NCBI GenBank assembly: GCA_022799355.1
Contig: JAAWOG010000004.1
Span: forward strand, 1 to 64,000
DNA: 64,000 bases
Reading direction: 5' to 3'
From: Lachnospiraceae bacterium
Lineage (GTDB): Bacteria > Bacillota > Clostridia > Lachnospirales > Lachnospiraceae
The position numbers and the translations under genes were made by a program. The notes under the pieces were generated by a model. That model ran no database searches and was not told where the DNA came from. It worked only from the letters and a program-made list of their open reading frames with translations. Below are positions 33,895-44,363 of the stretch, in pieces (the first letter of the stretch is position 1; each line of letters begins with the position of its first letter).

Positions 33895-34011
33895 ATCTCA
33901 TGTGATGCGCATTGTATTACGGATAATATCAGTAACACAACTGATACTATAAGCAACATGACAGCAGCATAATAACAAACAGCGCCAACACGCAGAAAGG
34001 AGAATCAAACA

Positions 34012-34416
34012 TTGGAAGGTACTCAGAATAATAAACACCCTGCAGACAAATGGAACCTGACATCGGACCGACCGGTCTTTATCCAGATCATGGAGAAATT
34101 AAAACTGGACATCGTTACCGGAAACTATCTGCCCGGCGATAAGCTTCCCTCGGTTCGGGATCTTGCCGGCGAAGCGGCAGTGAATCCCAATACCATGCAG
34201 CGTGCCTTCTCGGAGCTGGAAAGAGAAGGCCTGGTCTACACCCAGCGCACAAACGGACGATTTATCACGGAGGATTTAAACTTGATTGATCAATTAAAAC
34301 AACAGATGGCTCTCGACGCCATTTCCGGATTTCTAAAAAGTATGCGGCAGCTCGGCTTCTCCGGAGAAGATACGCTGCGGCTGTTAAAAGAGGCTTTAAA
34401 GGAGGAGACAGCATGA
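34012..34416 (+). CDS. GntR-family (YtrA-type) transcriptional regulator
   Basis: This 134-residue protein has an N-terminal winged helix (FIQIMEKLKLDIVTGNYLPGDKLPSVRDLAGEAAVNPNTMQRAFSELEREGLVYT) and only a short helical tail for dimerisation, as in YtrA-type regulators of ABC exporters. The TTG at 34012 is the start: GAAAGGAG is about 9 nt upstream and there is no nearby ATG. It overlaps the ATPase gene by 4 nt and probably represses its own operon through the inverted repeat at 33861-33894. Confidence 0.88.
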   Translation: MEGTQNNKHPADKWNLTSDRPVFIQIMEKLKLDIVTGNYLPGDKLPSVRDLAGEAAVNPNTMQRAFSELEREGLVYTQRTNGRFITEDLNLIDQLKQQMALDAISGFLKSMRQLGFSGEDTLRLLKEALKEETA

Positions 34417-35111
34417 ATACCCTGGTAACCTGTAAAGAACTGACAAAGGCATACGGCAAAAAGACCGCCTTAAACCGCGTCAGCCTTGAAATAGAAAGCG
34501 GCCATATCATCGGACTGCTCGGGCCTAACGGCAGCGGAAAGACCACTTTGATCAAACTGCTGAACGGGCTGCTCACCCCCACATCCGGTGAGATCTACGT
34601 TAAAAAACTGCCCGTGGGCATCGAAAGCAAAAAGATCATTTCCTACCTGCCGGACCAGACCTATTTAAATATGAACAACACCGTAAAGGAAGTCATCGAT
34701 TATTTCAGCGCTTTCTATGCTGATTTTGAAGTGGAACGCGCGTATGGGATGCTGGATTCTCTCCATATCAGCCCGAAGGACCGGCTGAAAACCATGTCCA
34801 AGGGTACAAAGGAAAAAGTACAGCTTATCCTTGTGATGAGCAGACGGGCGGAATTATATGTTCTGGACGAACCGATCGCCGGTGTCGATCCCGCCACAAG
34901 GGACTATATTTTGCAGACTATTCTGACTAATTATGATCCCGGCGCTTCTATTTTAATTTCAACCCATCTGATTTCCGATATCGAAAATATTCTGGATCAG
35001 GTGATATTTATTAAAGATGGGGAGATCTGTCTGCAGGCATCCGTGGATGATATCCGTATGCAGCATCAGAAATCCATCGATGCGTTATTCAGGGAGGTAT
35101 TCAAATGTTAG
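34413..35111 (+). CDS. ABC transporter ATP-binding protein
   Basis: This is a 232-residue ATPase with Walker A GPNGSGKTTLIKLL, a degenerate signature MSKGTKEKVQLIL (S-K-G-T in place of S-G-G-Q), Walker B LYVLDEPIAGVDPA and STHL as the H-loop. The degenerate signature is usual for exporters in YtrA-type operons. It pairs with the following membrane protein, probably to expel an antimicrobial or wall-active compound; the substrate is unknown. Confidence 0.88.
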   Translation: MNTLVTCKELTKAYGKKTALNRVSLEIESGHIIGLLGPNGSGKTTLIKLLNGLLTPTSGEIYVKKLPVGIESKKIISYLPDQTYLNMNNTVKEVIDYFSAFYADFEVERAYGMLDSLHISPKDRLKTMSKGTKEKVQLILVMSRRAELYVLDEPIAGVDPATRDYILQTILTNYDPGASILISTHLISDIENILDQVIFIKDGEICLQASVDDIRMQHQKSIDALFREVFKC

Positions 35112-35920
35112 GGAAACTGATCAAATATGAATTTAAACATACATCGAAAACCATGTTCACTACTTTTGTCGTTCTCGCCTTCGCTACACTTATGGGTTCC
35201 ATCGCATTGTATCAGGTGGACCGGGGCGCGGGCGATAAAGGAACTTTTTTAGAGATCATCAGCGCGGCCATGCTTGTCCTTTATTTTATCGCCATTATCG
35301 GTATTTACTGCGTAGATTTTATCTATCTCTGTTATCATTACCATAAAACCATGTATTCTTCACAGGGATATCTTACCCATACATTGCCGGTCTCTCCCAC
35401 CGCAGTTTTTAACGTGAAGATTCTGACAGCTTTTATCTGGATGCTGGCCTCTACCGCTTTATCAACGCTTTCCGTGCTGATTCTTCTGCAGGCAGGCTCC
35501 GGCGGTGAGTTTTTCAGGGCATTTGCTGAATTTGCATGGGATGACTTTACCAGGACTGTAAAAGATCTGTTTGGTATATCTGCCGGCCATCTGATCTTTA
35601 TATGTATTTTGACTACCCTCCTCAGTATACTCTGGTATATTATGTGGGTTGCCGCCAGTATGGCAATCGGCCAGCTTTTCCAGGGCAGCCGCATAGGGTT
35701 CAGTATTCTCGCCGGTTTTTGCATCTACATGATAAATCAGATTGCCAGCACAGCTTATATGGCAGTTTTCAGCTATACCCTTAACGATTTACTGAATGGG
35801 AATCTGAAGCCCTTTATGAATCATGTGATAGGCGGCAGTATCGGTATAAATGCAGTACTCCTTGTTATTTTGTATGTGATATGCATTTATATCAATAAAA
35901 AAAGACTGAATCTGGAATAA
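35105..35920 (+). CDS. ABC-2 type transporter permease
   Basis: This 271-residue protein has six hydrophobic segments (about 20-40, 55-82, 105-130, 155-185, 195-215 and 240-262), following the ATPase gene with a 7-nt overlap and a GGAGG ribosome-binding site inside it. The N-terminus MLGKLIKYEFKHTSKTM is typical of ABC-2 permeases partnered by YtrA-type cassettes. Confidence 0.85.
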   Translation: MLGKLIKYEFKHTSKTMFTTFVVLAFATLMGSIALYQVDRGAGDKGTFLEIISAAMLVLYFIAIIGIYCVDFIYLCYHYHKTMYSSQGYLTHTLPVSPTAVFNVKILTAFIWMLASTALSTLSVLILLQAGSGGEFFRAFAEFAWDDFTRTVKDLFGISAGHLIFICILTTLLSILWYIMWVAASMAIGQLFQGSRIGFSILAGFCIYMINQIASTAYMAVFSYTLNDLLNGNLKPFMNHVIGGSIGINAVLLVILYVICIYINKKRLNLE

Positions 35921-35923
35921 GAT

Positions 35924-35954
35924 AAGGCGGGGGCAACGCCCCGCCCGCCTTTTC
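35924..35954 (+). terminator. Terminator of the GntR-ABC operon
   Basis: A GC-rich hairpin (AAGGCGGG 35924-35931 with CCCGCCTT 35944-35951, plus inner pairs) with a short T tail lies directly after the permease stop codon and between convergent genes. Confidence 0.7.
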
Positions 35955-35961
35955 ATTGTAT

Positions 35962-36813
35962 TTATCGAAGCAGACTACTGTCTCCCCATTCATACGCCAG
36001 ATCAAAAGACTGATGGTCATCCCATCTTTGGGTGGACATAAGATATTGATTGGGCACCGGAACGCCTGCATCCATATCATTCCATGTTACGTCGATATGA
36101 TATGCCACACCGTCAATATAAACCTCATTCCATGCATGCTTCAGGCTTTTGCTGACAACTTTATTGCACGGAATCCCGAGCATACCTGCCATATTCAAAA
36201 ATGCATCCGCATAATTATAGCACACCCCTATTCCGTAATGAAGCGACATCTCCCCATATCTGCCCGGTTCAAGCGCCCCGGATGCCAGCAATTTATATTC
36301 CAGTCCATCCGGCCGTCCTTTCCAGCCCTCCAGATCATATCTGATCTTATTACAAAGATAATTATTGATCGCCACACATTTGTCATAGTCGGACATCTCA
36401 TTTGTAATTCCCGCTTCATCAATGGCATTTAAATAGACCGCCGGCCATTCTATCACGGTTCCGTTTATCATATCCGTACAATACCAGCCATAAACAACCA
36501 CGCCGCCCGGCGTTATCTGGCTGGGAATAAGCGTACTTCTTATCTGCGCATTCGTCAGACCGCTGGTCAGAGCCCCCGGAATTACAACACTTACGGGCAC
36601 ATCCCCGAACTGATAATCCGGACCATAAACAGGACTTGCCGTATAATAAACCGCAAAATTCCCGCTCGCATCAAGTCCGATCACCGCTCCGGCTGCTATA
36701 AGCTCTTCAACGGAGCCGGCAGAACCCTCTTTTGCATATACCGGCAGGCCTGTACTTAACATCATTACCGCAGCCATCACCATGGCAATCAGTTTCCCTG
36801 TTTTTTTCTTCAT
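35962..36813 (-). CDS. Secreted transglutaminase-like protein
   Basis: This 283-residue protein has a signal peptide (about 1-27) and a transglutaminase-core domain at the C-terminal half. The Cys-His-Asp triad is visible as C198 (GVCYNYADAF), H226 (LKHAWNE) and D241 (HIDVTW). Such domains are usually proteases or act on wall or surface proteins rather than true transglutaminases. It lies between dnaJ and the GntR-ABC cassette and is separated from dnaJ by a terminator. Confidence 0.82.
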   Translation of the reverse strand: MKKKTGKLIAMVMAAVMMLSTGLPVYAKEGSAGSVEELIAAGAVIGLDASGNFAVYYTASPVYGPDYQFGDVPVSVVIPGALTSGLTNAQIRSTLIPSQITPGGVVVYGWYCTDMINGTVIEWPAVYLNAIDEAGITNEMSDYDKCVAINNYLCNKIRYDLEGWKGRPDGLEYKLLASGALEPGRYGEMSLHYGIGVCYNYADAFLNMAGMLGIPCNKVVSKSLKHAWNEVYIDGVAYHIDVTWNDMDAGVPVPNQYLMSTQRWDDHQSFDLAYEWGDSSLLR

Positions 36814-36863
36814 GACCGAATCACCCCCATTTTGATTTTGTTTTGTTATGATATATAGAGCAG

Positions 36864-36898
36864 AAAAAGGAAACTGTTCTTAAAACAGTTTCCTTTTT
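36864..36898 (-). terminator. Terminator of the hrcA-grpE-dnaK-dnaJ operon
   Basis: A 15-bp perfect stem (36864-36878 / 36884-36898) with a 5-nt loop has A/T-rich ends that provide the T-run. Its loop and one arm overlap the last codons and stop codon of dnaJ (stop at 36880-36882). Confidence 0.85.
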
Positions 36899-38049
36899 CT
36901 CCGTTTACCTTTTTCTCCGCTCTCCGCGCTCTTTTCTTCACTTGCCTGTTTTGCGGCATTCAGAGAATTCCCTGTCAATTCGTCGAATTTTCTGAGCAGT
37001 TCCTTCGCCTCCGAAGAAAGTTTCTCCGGCGTCTGGATCACCAATGTCACATAGTGGTCCCCTCTTACTTCCTTATTCCGAAGCGTGGGCACGCCCTTTC
37101 CTTTCAGACGCACTTTTGTATCGGTCTGAGTGCCCGCTTTCACCTCATAGGCTACTCTGCCGTCCACCGTATCGACAAGCACCTCACCGCCTAACGCAGC
37201 CACCGCATAGGATACCGGTACGGTAGAGAATATGTTATAGTCCTGACGACGGAAAATCGGATGGCGTCCTACGACAACCTCCACCAAAACGTCTCCTCTT
37301 GGTCCGCCGTTTACACCCGGTTCTCCAAGCCCGCTCTTACGGATACACTGCCCGTTATCAATACCTGCCGGAATATCCATGGCGAATTTTTTCCGCATCG
37401 GTACATAGCCGGAACCATGGCAGTCCTGGCATCTCTCTTTGATGATCTTACCCGTGCCGCGGCAATCAGGACAGGTCTGAATATTTCTGACCGTGCCGAA
37501 GAAGGACTGGGAAGTCATTACCACCTGTCCCTTACCTCCGCACTTCGAACAGGTTTCCGGGCTTGTTCCGGGTTTCGCCCCGCTCCCGCGGCAGGTCTTA
37601 CACTCTTCCTTCACACTCAGTTCCAGTTCTTTTGTGCAGCCAAAAACCGCTTCATCAAAACTGATACGCACCGAAGTACGAATATTTGCTCCCTGCATCG
37701 GTCCGTTGCCGCCACCACGCCTGCTTCTGCCGCCGCCGAAAAGGTCCCCGAAAATATCTCCGAAGATATCCGTAAAATCCATACCGCTGAAATCAAAGCC
37801 TCCGGCACCGCCCGCTCCGTCAAAGGCCGCATGCCCGAACTGGTCATACTGCCGCCGCTTCTCAGGATCGCTGAGTACCGCATAAGCCTCCGAAGCTTCC
37901 TTAAATTTCTTTTCTGCGTCAGCATCACCCGGATTCATATCCGGGTGATATTTCTTTGCAAGTACTCTGTATGCTTTTTTCAGTGTCGCTTCATCGGCGT
38001 TTTTATCTACGCCAAGCACCTCATAATAATCTCTTTTCTGTTCAGCCAT
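36880..38049 (-). CDS. dnaJ: Chaperone protein DnaJ
   Basis: This 389-residue type I J-protein has a J domain with HPD ([10 protein letters not shown], about 35-37), a Gly/Phe-rich linker, a zinc domain with four CxxCxGxG-type repeats ([32 protein letters not shown]) and the C-terminal substrate-binding domains. It stimulates the DnaK ATPase. It starts 9 nt after dnaK. The last codons lie in the operon terminator. Confidence 0.96.
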   Translation of the reverse strand: MAEQKRDYYEVLGVDKNADEATLKKAYRVLAKKYHPDMNPGDADAEKKFKEASEAYAVLSDPEKRRQYDQFGHAAFDGAGGAGGFDFSGMDFTDIFGDIFGDLFGGGRSRRGGGNGPMQGANIRTSVRISFDEAVFGCTKELELSVKEECKTCRGSGAKPGTSPETCSKCGGKGQVVMTSQSFFGTVRNIQTCPDCRGTGKIIKERCQDCHGSGYVPMRKKFAMDIPAGIDNGQCIRKSGLGEPGVNGGPRGDVLVEVVVGRHPIFRRQDYNIFSTVPVSYAVAALGGEVLVDTVDGRVAYEVKAGTQTDTKVRLKGKGVPTLRNKEVRGDHYVTLVIQTPEKLSSEAKELLRKFDELTGNSLNAAKQASEEKSAESGEKGKRRKRKLF

Positions 38050-38058
38050 GACGCTCTT

Positions 38059-39990
<1,932 letters not shown>

Positions 39991-40015
39991 TTATTGTCAA
40001 TGATACCTGCCGACT

Positions 40016-40044
40016 AAAAAAATTCCTTTTCGTGCGGACACGAA
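40016..40044 (-). promoter_or_regulatory. Small hairpin between grpE and dnaK
   Basis: On the minus strand TTCGTG/CACGAA (40029-40044, 4-nt loop) is followed 6 nt later by a run of seven T. It could partly terminate or mark an RNA-processing site before dnaK. The stem is short, so this is tentative. Confidence 0.3.
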
Positions 40045-40070
40045 GCACCGAACTTTTTAATCTTCCGGCA

Positions 40071-40760
40071 TCAGCTTACAACCGCTACCATACTGTGTCT
40101 TACCACGCCGTCCCGGTAGGTATAGCCCTTCATCATCTCCTGCGCTATGATACCGGATTCATATTCTTCGCTTTCCACCTGCATCACCGCATTGTGGAGA
40201 TTCGGATCAAACTCTTTCCCGACAGCCTCTATGGGTTTTACACCCAGATTATCAAACTCCGTCAGAATCTGTTTATAGACCATCTGCATTCCTGACGCAA
40301 AGGGCGCTTCCTTCTCTTCCTCCGACAGCCCCGAGAGCCCTCTCTCAAAGTTATCCACGATCGGAAGCATTTTCTCAATCACACTTTTCGCTCCCACCTC
40401 AAACATCGCCGATTTTTCTTTTTCCGTCCGGTTTCTGAAATTCTCAAATTCCGCAAGCTGACGTTTTACCTTATCTTCCAGCTCACTGATTCTCTCATTT
40501 AAAGCTTCCGTCTTTTTATCTTCTTTACTTTTCTTGCGGAAGACCTTTTTCTCTTTTTCCTTACCCGCCTTATCATCTTCCGACTTCTTTTCCTCTTCGG
40601 CTGCTTCCGCTGCCCCTGCCGGCTCTTCCTGATTCTGCGTCATGTCATCTTCCAGTGTCTTTTCCGCCTCCGCTTCCACAGCCGCCTGCTCTTCCTGCTC
40701 AGAAACGGTTTCTTTCAGTTCTTCTTCGGCATTCACCATATCTTTTTCCTTTTCCGCCAC
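40071..40760 (-). CDS. grpE: Nucleotide exchange factor GrpE
   Basis: A 229-residue protein has a long acidic N-terminal region (about 1-85), the coiled-coil helix (EALNERISELEDKVKRQLAEFENFRNRTEKEK) and the C-terminal beta domain ending GYTYRDGVVRHSMVAVVS. The GTG at 40760 is proposed as start because AGAAAGG is about 10 nt upstream; an in-frame ATG eight codons earlier (40784) has no ribosome-binding site and lies beside the AT-repeat tract. It releases ADP from DnaK. Confidence 0.92.
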   Translation of the reverse strand: MAEKEKDMVNAEEELKETVSEQEEQAAVEAEAEKTLEDDMTQNQEEPAGAAEAAEEEKKSEDDKAGKEKEKKVFRKKSKEDKKTEALNERISELEDKVKRQLAEFENFRNRTEKEKSAMFEVGAKSVIEKMLPIVDNFERGLSGLSEEEKEAPFASGMQMVYKQILTEFDNLGVKPIEAVGKEFDPNLHNAVMQVESEEYESGIIAQEMMKGYTYRDGVVRHSMVAVVS

Positions 40761-40788
40761 GATTCTCATTCCTTTCTGATACATGTCA

Positions 40789-40868
40789 TATAGTAGTTAT
40801 ATATCATATAATAATTATATTTTATATAATAGTTATATTTCATATAATAGTTATATTTCATATAACTT
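40789..40868. repeat. 18-bp AT-rich tandem repeat between hrcA and grpE
   Basis: Four copies of an 18-nt unit (consensus TATAATAGTTATATTTCA) occupy 40789-40860, plus a partial fifth. The two copies nearest hrcA are identical and the outer ones have diverged. The last copy includes the hrcA stop codon and its final codons. Unit length is six codons. Confidence 0.9.
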
Positions 40869-41876
40869 ATCCATCTGCTTTTTCATGATCTTCAAAGCAT
40901 CCACAACCTTCTCATAATCCATCCGCTTCGGTCCGATGACGCCTATCGTTCCTTTCATCCCGGAACCCAGTTCATAAGTCGCCGTCACCACGCTGCAGTC
41001 TTTCATATTTGCCATCGGCGTCTCCTCCCCGATGTAAACCTGAATGCCCGTATTCTTCTCATCCGTCAGCGTTCCCTGCACCAGTTCCGTAAGCTGTTTC
41101 TTTTCCTCAAATGCGGAGATCAGTTCACTGGCACGCTGTCCATCCGAAAGCTCCGGGTAACGAAAAATATTATTGGCACCACTGGTGTAGATCTGAAGGT
41201 CGTCATCCGCCCGGATCGCCTCCGCCACCGCATCGATCACACCGCTGACAATCTCGCTGTGAATACCGGCCGTCTGCTTCATGGCGGCTATCATACCCAG
41301 ATTAATCTCCTCAATAGACAGGCCGTTCAGGTTCGTATTCAGAAGCATATTGAGCTTTAAGATCGTCTCATCATCCAGTTCATCCTGAACTTCCAGAATA
41401 TTATTGCGAATAACGTTTCCCTCTACGACGATTACTGCCAAAAGCTGCCTGGCATCCACTCTCGAAAGCTGAATAAATTTTACTTTATTATGATGCACTG
41501 TCGGAGCGGAGATCAGTGTGGCGTAATTTGTATTATTAGCGAGAACCCTTGCCACCTGCTTTAAGAGATGCTCCATCTTATCTTCCCTCTCGAGAAGCAG
41601 ATTTTTCATCTCTTCCACTTCCTTTTCCTTCTCCAGCATCATATTATCCACATACAGGCGATACCCCTTATCCGAGGGAATCCGCCCCGCCGAAGTATGA
41701 GGCTGCAGGATATATCCCAATTCCTCTAAATCCGCCATCTCATTACGAATAGTCGCCGAACTTAAGTTTAAATCGGTATATTTGGAGATCGTCCGGCTTC
41801 CCACCGGCTCCCCGGTTTCAAGATAGTTGCGGATAACGGCCTGCAGAATTTTCAGTTTTCGATCATCTAATTCCAT
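40851..41876 (-). CDS. hrcA: Heat-inducible transcription repressor HrcA
   Basis: This 341-residue repressor has an N-terminal winged helix (MELDDRKLKILQAVIRNYLETGEPVGSRTISKYTDLNLSSATIRNEMADLEELGYI) and the HrcA GAF-like domain ending FEKVVDALKIMKKQMDKLYEI. It binds CIRCE, which lies about 110 nt upstream of its own start, giving autoregulation of the operon with GroE as modulator. The ATG at 41876 is preferred; an ATG four codons earlier abuts the GGAGG without a spacer. Confidence 0.95.
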   Translation of the reverse strand: MELDDRKLKILQAVIRNYLETGEPVGSRTISKYTDLNLSSATIRNEMADLEELGYILQPHTSAGRIPSDKGYRLYVDNMMLEKEKEVEEMKNLLLEREDKMEHLLKQVARVLANNTNYATLISAPTVHHNKVKFIQLSRVDARQLLAVIVVEGNVIRNNILEVQDELDDETILKLNMLLNTNLNGLSIEEINLGMIAAMKQTAGIHSEIVSGVIDAVAEAIRADDDLQIYTSGANNIFRYPELSDGQRASELISAFEEKKQLTELVQGTLTDEKNTGIQVYIGEETPMANMKDCSVVTATYELGSGMKGTIGVIGPKRMDYEKVVDALKIMKKQMDKLYEI

Positions 41877-41986
41877 TGCTGTTATCATCCTCCTACCTTA
41901 TTTTCCCCATATTCTCCGATAATACCAAAATTTTTCAAATATGGGACTGCACCCCGCTAAATAGTATATGCAGTTTTTTGAATTTG

Positions 41987-42013
41987 TTAGCACTCAATCA
42001 AGCAGAGTGCTAA
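41987..42013. promoter_or_regulatory. CIRCE operator
   Basis: This is a perfect CIRCE element: TTAGCACTC (41987-41995), a 9-nt spacer and GAGTGCTAA (42005-42013). It lies just downstream of the probable promoter and before hrcA, the classic HrcA-binding site. Confidence 0.97.
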
Positions 42014-42027
42014 TATCTTCTTACCAT

Positions 42028-42056
42028 AAAATATCACTTAGCCCTCATCATGTCAA
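42028..42056 (-). promoter_or_regulatory. Promoter of the hrcA-grpE-dnaK-dnaJ operon
   Basis: TTGACA (42051-42056), a 17-nt spacer and TATTTT (42028-42033) on the minus strand place CIRCE at or just after the transcription start. Confidence 0.8.
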
Positions 42057-42094
42057 TTCATTTTTCGAAATTAATTATTAAATATTAATAAATA

Positions 42095-42128
42095 AGGCGG
42101 AAAGCCTTTTGATAACAGCCTTCCGCCT
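42095..42128 (-). terminator. Probable terminator of araA
   Basis: The hairpin AGGCGGAA/TTCCGCCT (42095-42102 / 42121-42128), extended by inner pairs, lies about 50 nt past the araA stop. The following minus-strand bases are A/T-rich but not a clean T-run. Confidence 0.55.
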
Positions 42129-42176
42129 ACCATATCACTTATAAAAAATCTCCCTGTTCCCATTCGGAATCTATTT

Positions 42177-43673
42177 CTACCGATACGATGCCGCATTCCA
42201 CCTCAGTTCATTCTTAAAGTTCCTGATCGTCGTATCTGCGTCAATAATCACGCTCTCGATTCCCATCGCATCCGCCCAGTCAGCCATCTGCTCAGAAGTA
42301 AGATCATAGGAAAACGCCGTATGATGTGCGCCGCCCGCCAGTATCCACGCTTCGGCGCCCGTATACAGATTCGGCTTCGGCTCCCAGAAATTGGTTGCTA
42401 CCGGAAGCTTCGGCATCGGCTTCTCCACCTTCTTACAGTCCACTTCATTGATGATCAGACGGAATCTTGTCCCCAGATCCACCAGTGACGTTGCAATACC
42501 CGGTCCCTCTTTGGACGTAAATACGAGCCTTGCCGGATCTTCCCGATCTCCCATCGACAGGGGCTGACACTTAATACTGATGGGGCCTTCCGCGATAGAC
42601 GGACAGATCTCCAGCATATGAGCCTGCAAAATACCTTCCTTACCTTTTACCAGATTATAAGTATAATCTTCCAGCATGGAAGTTCCCTTAGCACCCTTCA
42701 TACCACTTGTCATCAGCTTCATAATGCGTACCATTGCCGCCACTTTCCAGTCGCCCTCCGCACCGAAGCCATAGCCTTTTTCTTCCAGTCTCTGAATCGC
42801 AAGCCCCGGAAGCTGCTTTAAAGCGCCCAGATCGCCAAAGTGCGTTACGATCGCCTGATAATTTTTCTCCTCCAGAAAACGTTCAAAACCGATCTCGATC
42901 TGTGCCTGTACCGCCACATGACGCCTGAATTCCGCGGGATCTCTGCCTTCCAACAAAATCTCATATTTATCATAATATTCATCCACCAGCGCATTGGTAT
43001 CGGATTCGGACACCGCGCCTACCGCTTCGGCAATCTCATTTACAGGATAAGTATCTACCTCCCAGCCAAACTTAAGCTGCGCTTCCACTTTGTCGCCTTC
43101 TGTCACTGCCACGTTCCTCATATTGTCAGCGACACGCATCACCCTCACATGACTGCTTTCGATCACGCCGATGGCTGTCCGCATCCAGGAAGCAATCCGC
43201 TCCTGTACTCTTTTGTCGGACCAGTGTCCCATAACTACCTTTCTCTCAATTCCCATGCGGCTTACGATATGTCCGTATTCTCTGTCTCCGTGGGCAGCCT
43301 GATTCTCATTCATAAAGTCCATGTCGATCGTATCATAGGGAATTTCCTCATTAAACTGGGTGTGCAAATGAAGAAGCGGTTTTCTGTATTCCTGCAGTCC
43401 CAGAATCCAGGACTTCGCCGGAGAAAACGTATGCATCCATGTGATAACGCCTGCGCATTCTTCCTCCGTATTCGCCTCATTGAAAGTTCTTCTGATCAGC
43501 TCATTTGTAATCAGCGTAGGCTTCCAGACAACCTCGAAGGGAAGAACCCCCGACTTATTCAGTTCTTCCACAATGATCTGTGAATGCTTTGTCACATTTT
43601 TCAGGCACTCATCCCCATAAAGATCCTGTGAACCGGTGCAAAACCAAAATTTGTAATTTTTTACTGCTTTCAT
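42177..43673 (-). CDS. araA: L-arabinose isomerase
   Basis: This 498-residue protein begins FWFCTGSQDLYGDE and has typical AraA segments (TWMHTFSPAK, HTQFNEEIPYDTIDMDFMN, YGFGAEGDWKVAAM, ILAGGAHHTAFSY). It converts L-arabinose to L-ribulose using Mn2+. No araB or araD is adjacent, so the rest of the arabinose pathway must be encoded elsewhere. It is monocistronic with its own promoter, next to a sugar ABC importer and sensing system. Confidence 0.96.
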   Translation of the reverse strand: MKAVKNYKFWFCTGSQDLYGDECLKNVTKHSQIIVEELNKSGVLPFEVVWKPTLITNELIRRTFNEANTEEECAGVITWMHTFSPAKSWILGLQEYRKPLLHLHTQFNEEIPYDTIDMDFMNENQAAHGDREYGHIVSRMGIERKVVMGHWSDKRVQERIASWMRTAIGVIESSHVRVMRVADNMRNVAVTEGDKVEAQLKFGWEVDTYPVNEIAEAVGAVSESDTNALVDEYYDKYEILLEGRDPAEFRRHVAVQAQIEIGFERFLEEKNYQAIVTHFGDLGALKQLPGLAIQRLEEKGYGFGAEGDWKVAAMVRIMKLMTSGMKGAKGTSMLEDYTYNLVKGKEGILQAHMLEICPSIAEGPISIKCQPLSMGDREDPARLVFTSKEGPGIATSLVDLGTRFRLIINEVDCKKVEKPMPKLPVATNFWEPKPNLYTGAEAWILAGGAHHTAFSYDLTSEQMADWADAMGIESVIIDADTTIRNFKNELRWNAASYR

Positions 43674-43793
43674 CGATTATCCTCCATAATCCGTTATCCG
43701 CATATCTCCCGGGACGTAAAGCAGCGGGAGAGATGCGCACTTCTGGTTTTGCCATCCTTCTGCCTTACCTGTTTCTATTCTTCTGCACCTTTC

Positions 43794-43822
43794 ATTATAA
43801 ACAACCTCTTATCATTAATCAA
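43794..43822 (-). promoter_or_regulatory. araA promoter
   Basis: TTGATT (43817-43822), a 17-nt spacer and perfect TATAAT (43794-43799) lie about 120 nt before the araA start, in the 211-nt gap 43674-43884. Confidence 0.7.
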
Positions 43823-43884
43823 TCATTTCCGCATCCAAAATCCGAATCATATTATTGACCGCAGAGTAAACCGGTACCGCACTT

Positions 43885-44259
43885 TCACTTTTCTTTCCAC
43901 CCCGCATACAACGTTATGGATTCCGTCACCACATCTGCCTCCGGATCAAAGGGCATCGTCCCCGCCGAGTCCAGATACCAGCCGTCAAACTCAAATCCCT
44001 CTCTGGTCGGTTCCTCCGGTGCTTCCATCAGTTCTCCATGCATAATCCCGCTCTGCATCTCCACCGGTGTCCCGCCCTGTGTATCAAATGTGACGCGGAA
44101 ACCTCCCTTTGCTATGGCAAAAGCCATACAGCCGATCAGCGCGATAACCAGCACCACAATAATAATATTAAGCGTTCTGACAGAAATTTTTACTTTACTG
44201 TAAAGCCCCCGAAGCTGCCGGGGCTCCTGCTCCTTTGTCTCCTGTTTCAATTCCTCCAT
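43885..44259 (-). CDS. Small membrane protein with one InlB B-repeat
   Basis: A 124-residue protein has a basic cytosolic N-terminus, one transmembrane helix (about 29-50) and a single Listeria/Bacteroides (InlB B-type) repeat outside (FDTQGGTPVEM...GFEFDGWYLDSAGTMPFD...ITLYAGW). Such repeats normally occur in tandem in large surface proteins; a single membrane-tethered copy is unusual. The function is unknown. It lies between araA and the sugar importer. Confidence 0.75.
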   Translation of the reverse strand: MEELKQETKEQEPRQLRGLYSKVKISVRTLNIIIVVLVIALIGCMAFAIAKGGFRVTFDTQGGTPVEMQSGIMHGELMEAPEEPTREGFEFDGWYLDSAGTMPFDPEADVVTESITLYAGWKEK

Positions 44260-44311
44260 TCTACCTCCATCTGCCTGCTTTCACTCTATACAAAATGCAT
44301 CCCGCAGGAGC

Positions 44312-44342
44312 AAAACAGGGAGATAATAAACTTATCTCCCTG
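44312..44342 (-). terminator. Terminator after the sugar importer operon
   Basis: A perfect 11-bp stem (44316-44326 / 44332-44342) with a 5-nt loop is followed by TTTT on the minus strand (44312-44315), 20 nt after the permease stop codon. Confidence 0.85.
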
Positions 44343-44363
44343 AAAATCATTATCTGGCAATTC

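Noticed and set aside
40789-40868. CRISPR array or origin iterons
   Set aside because: The repeats are contiguous 18-mers without spacers, purely AT-rich, and located between two cotranscribed heat-shock genes. No cas, dnaA or rep gene is near.
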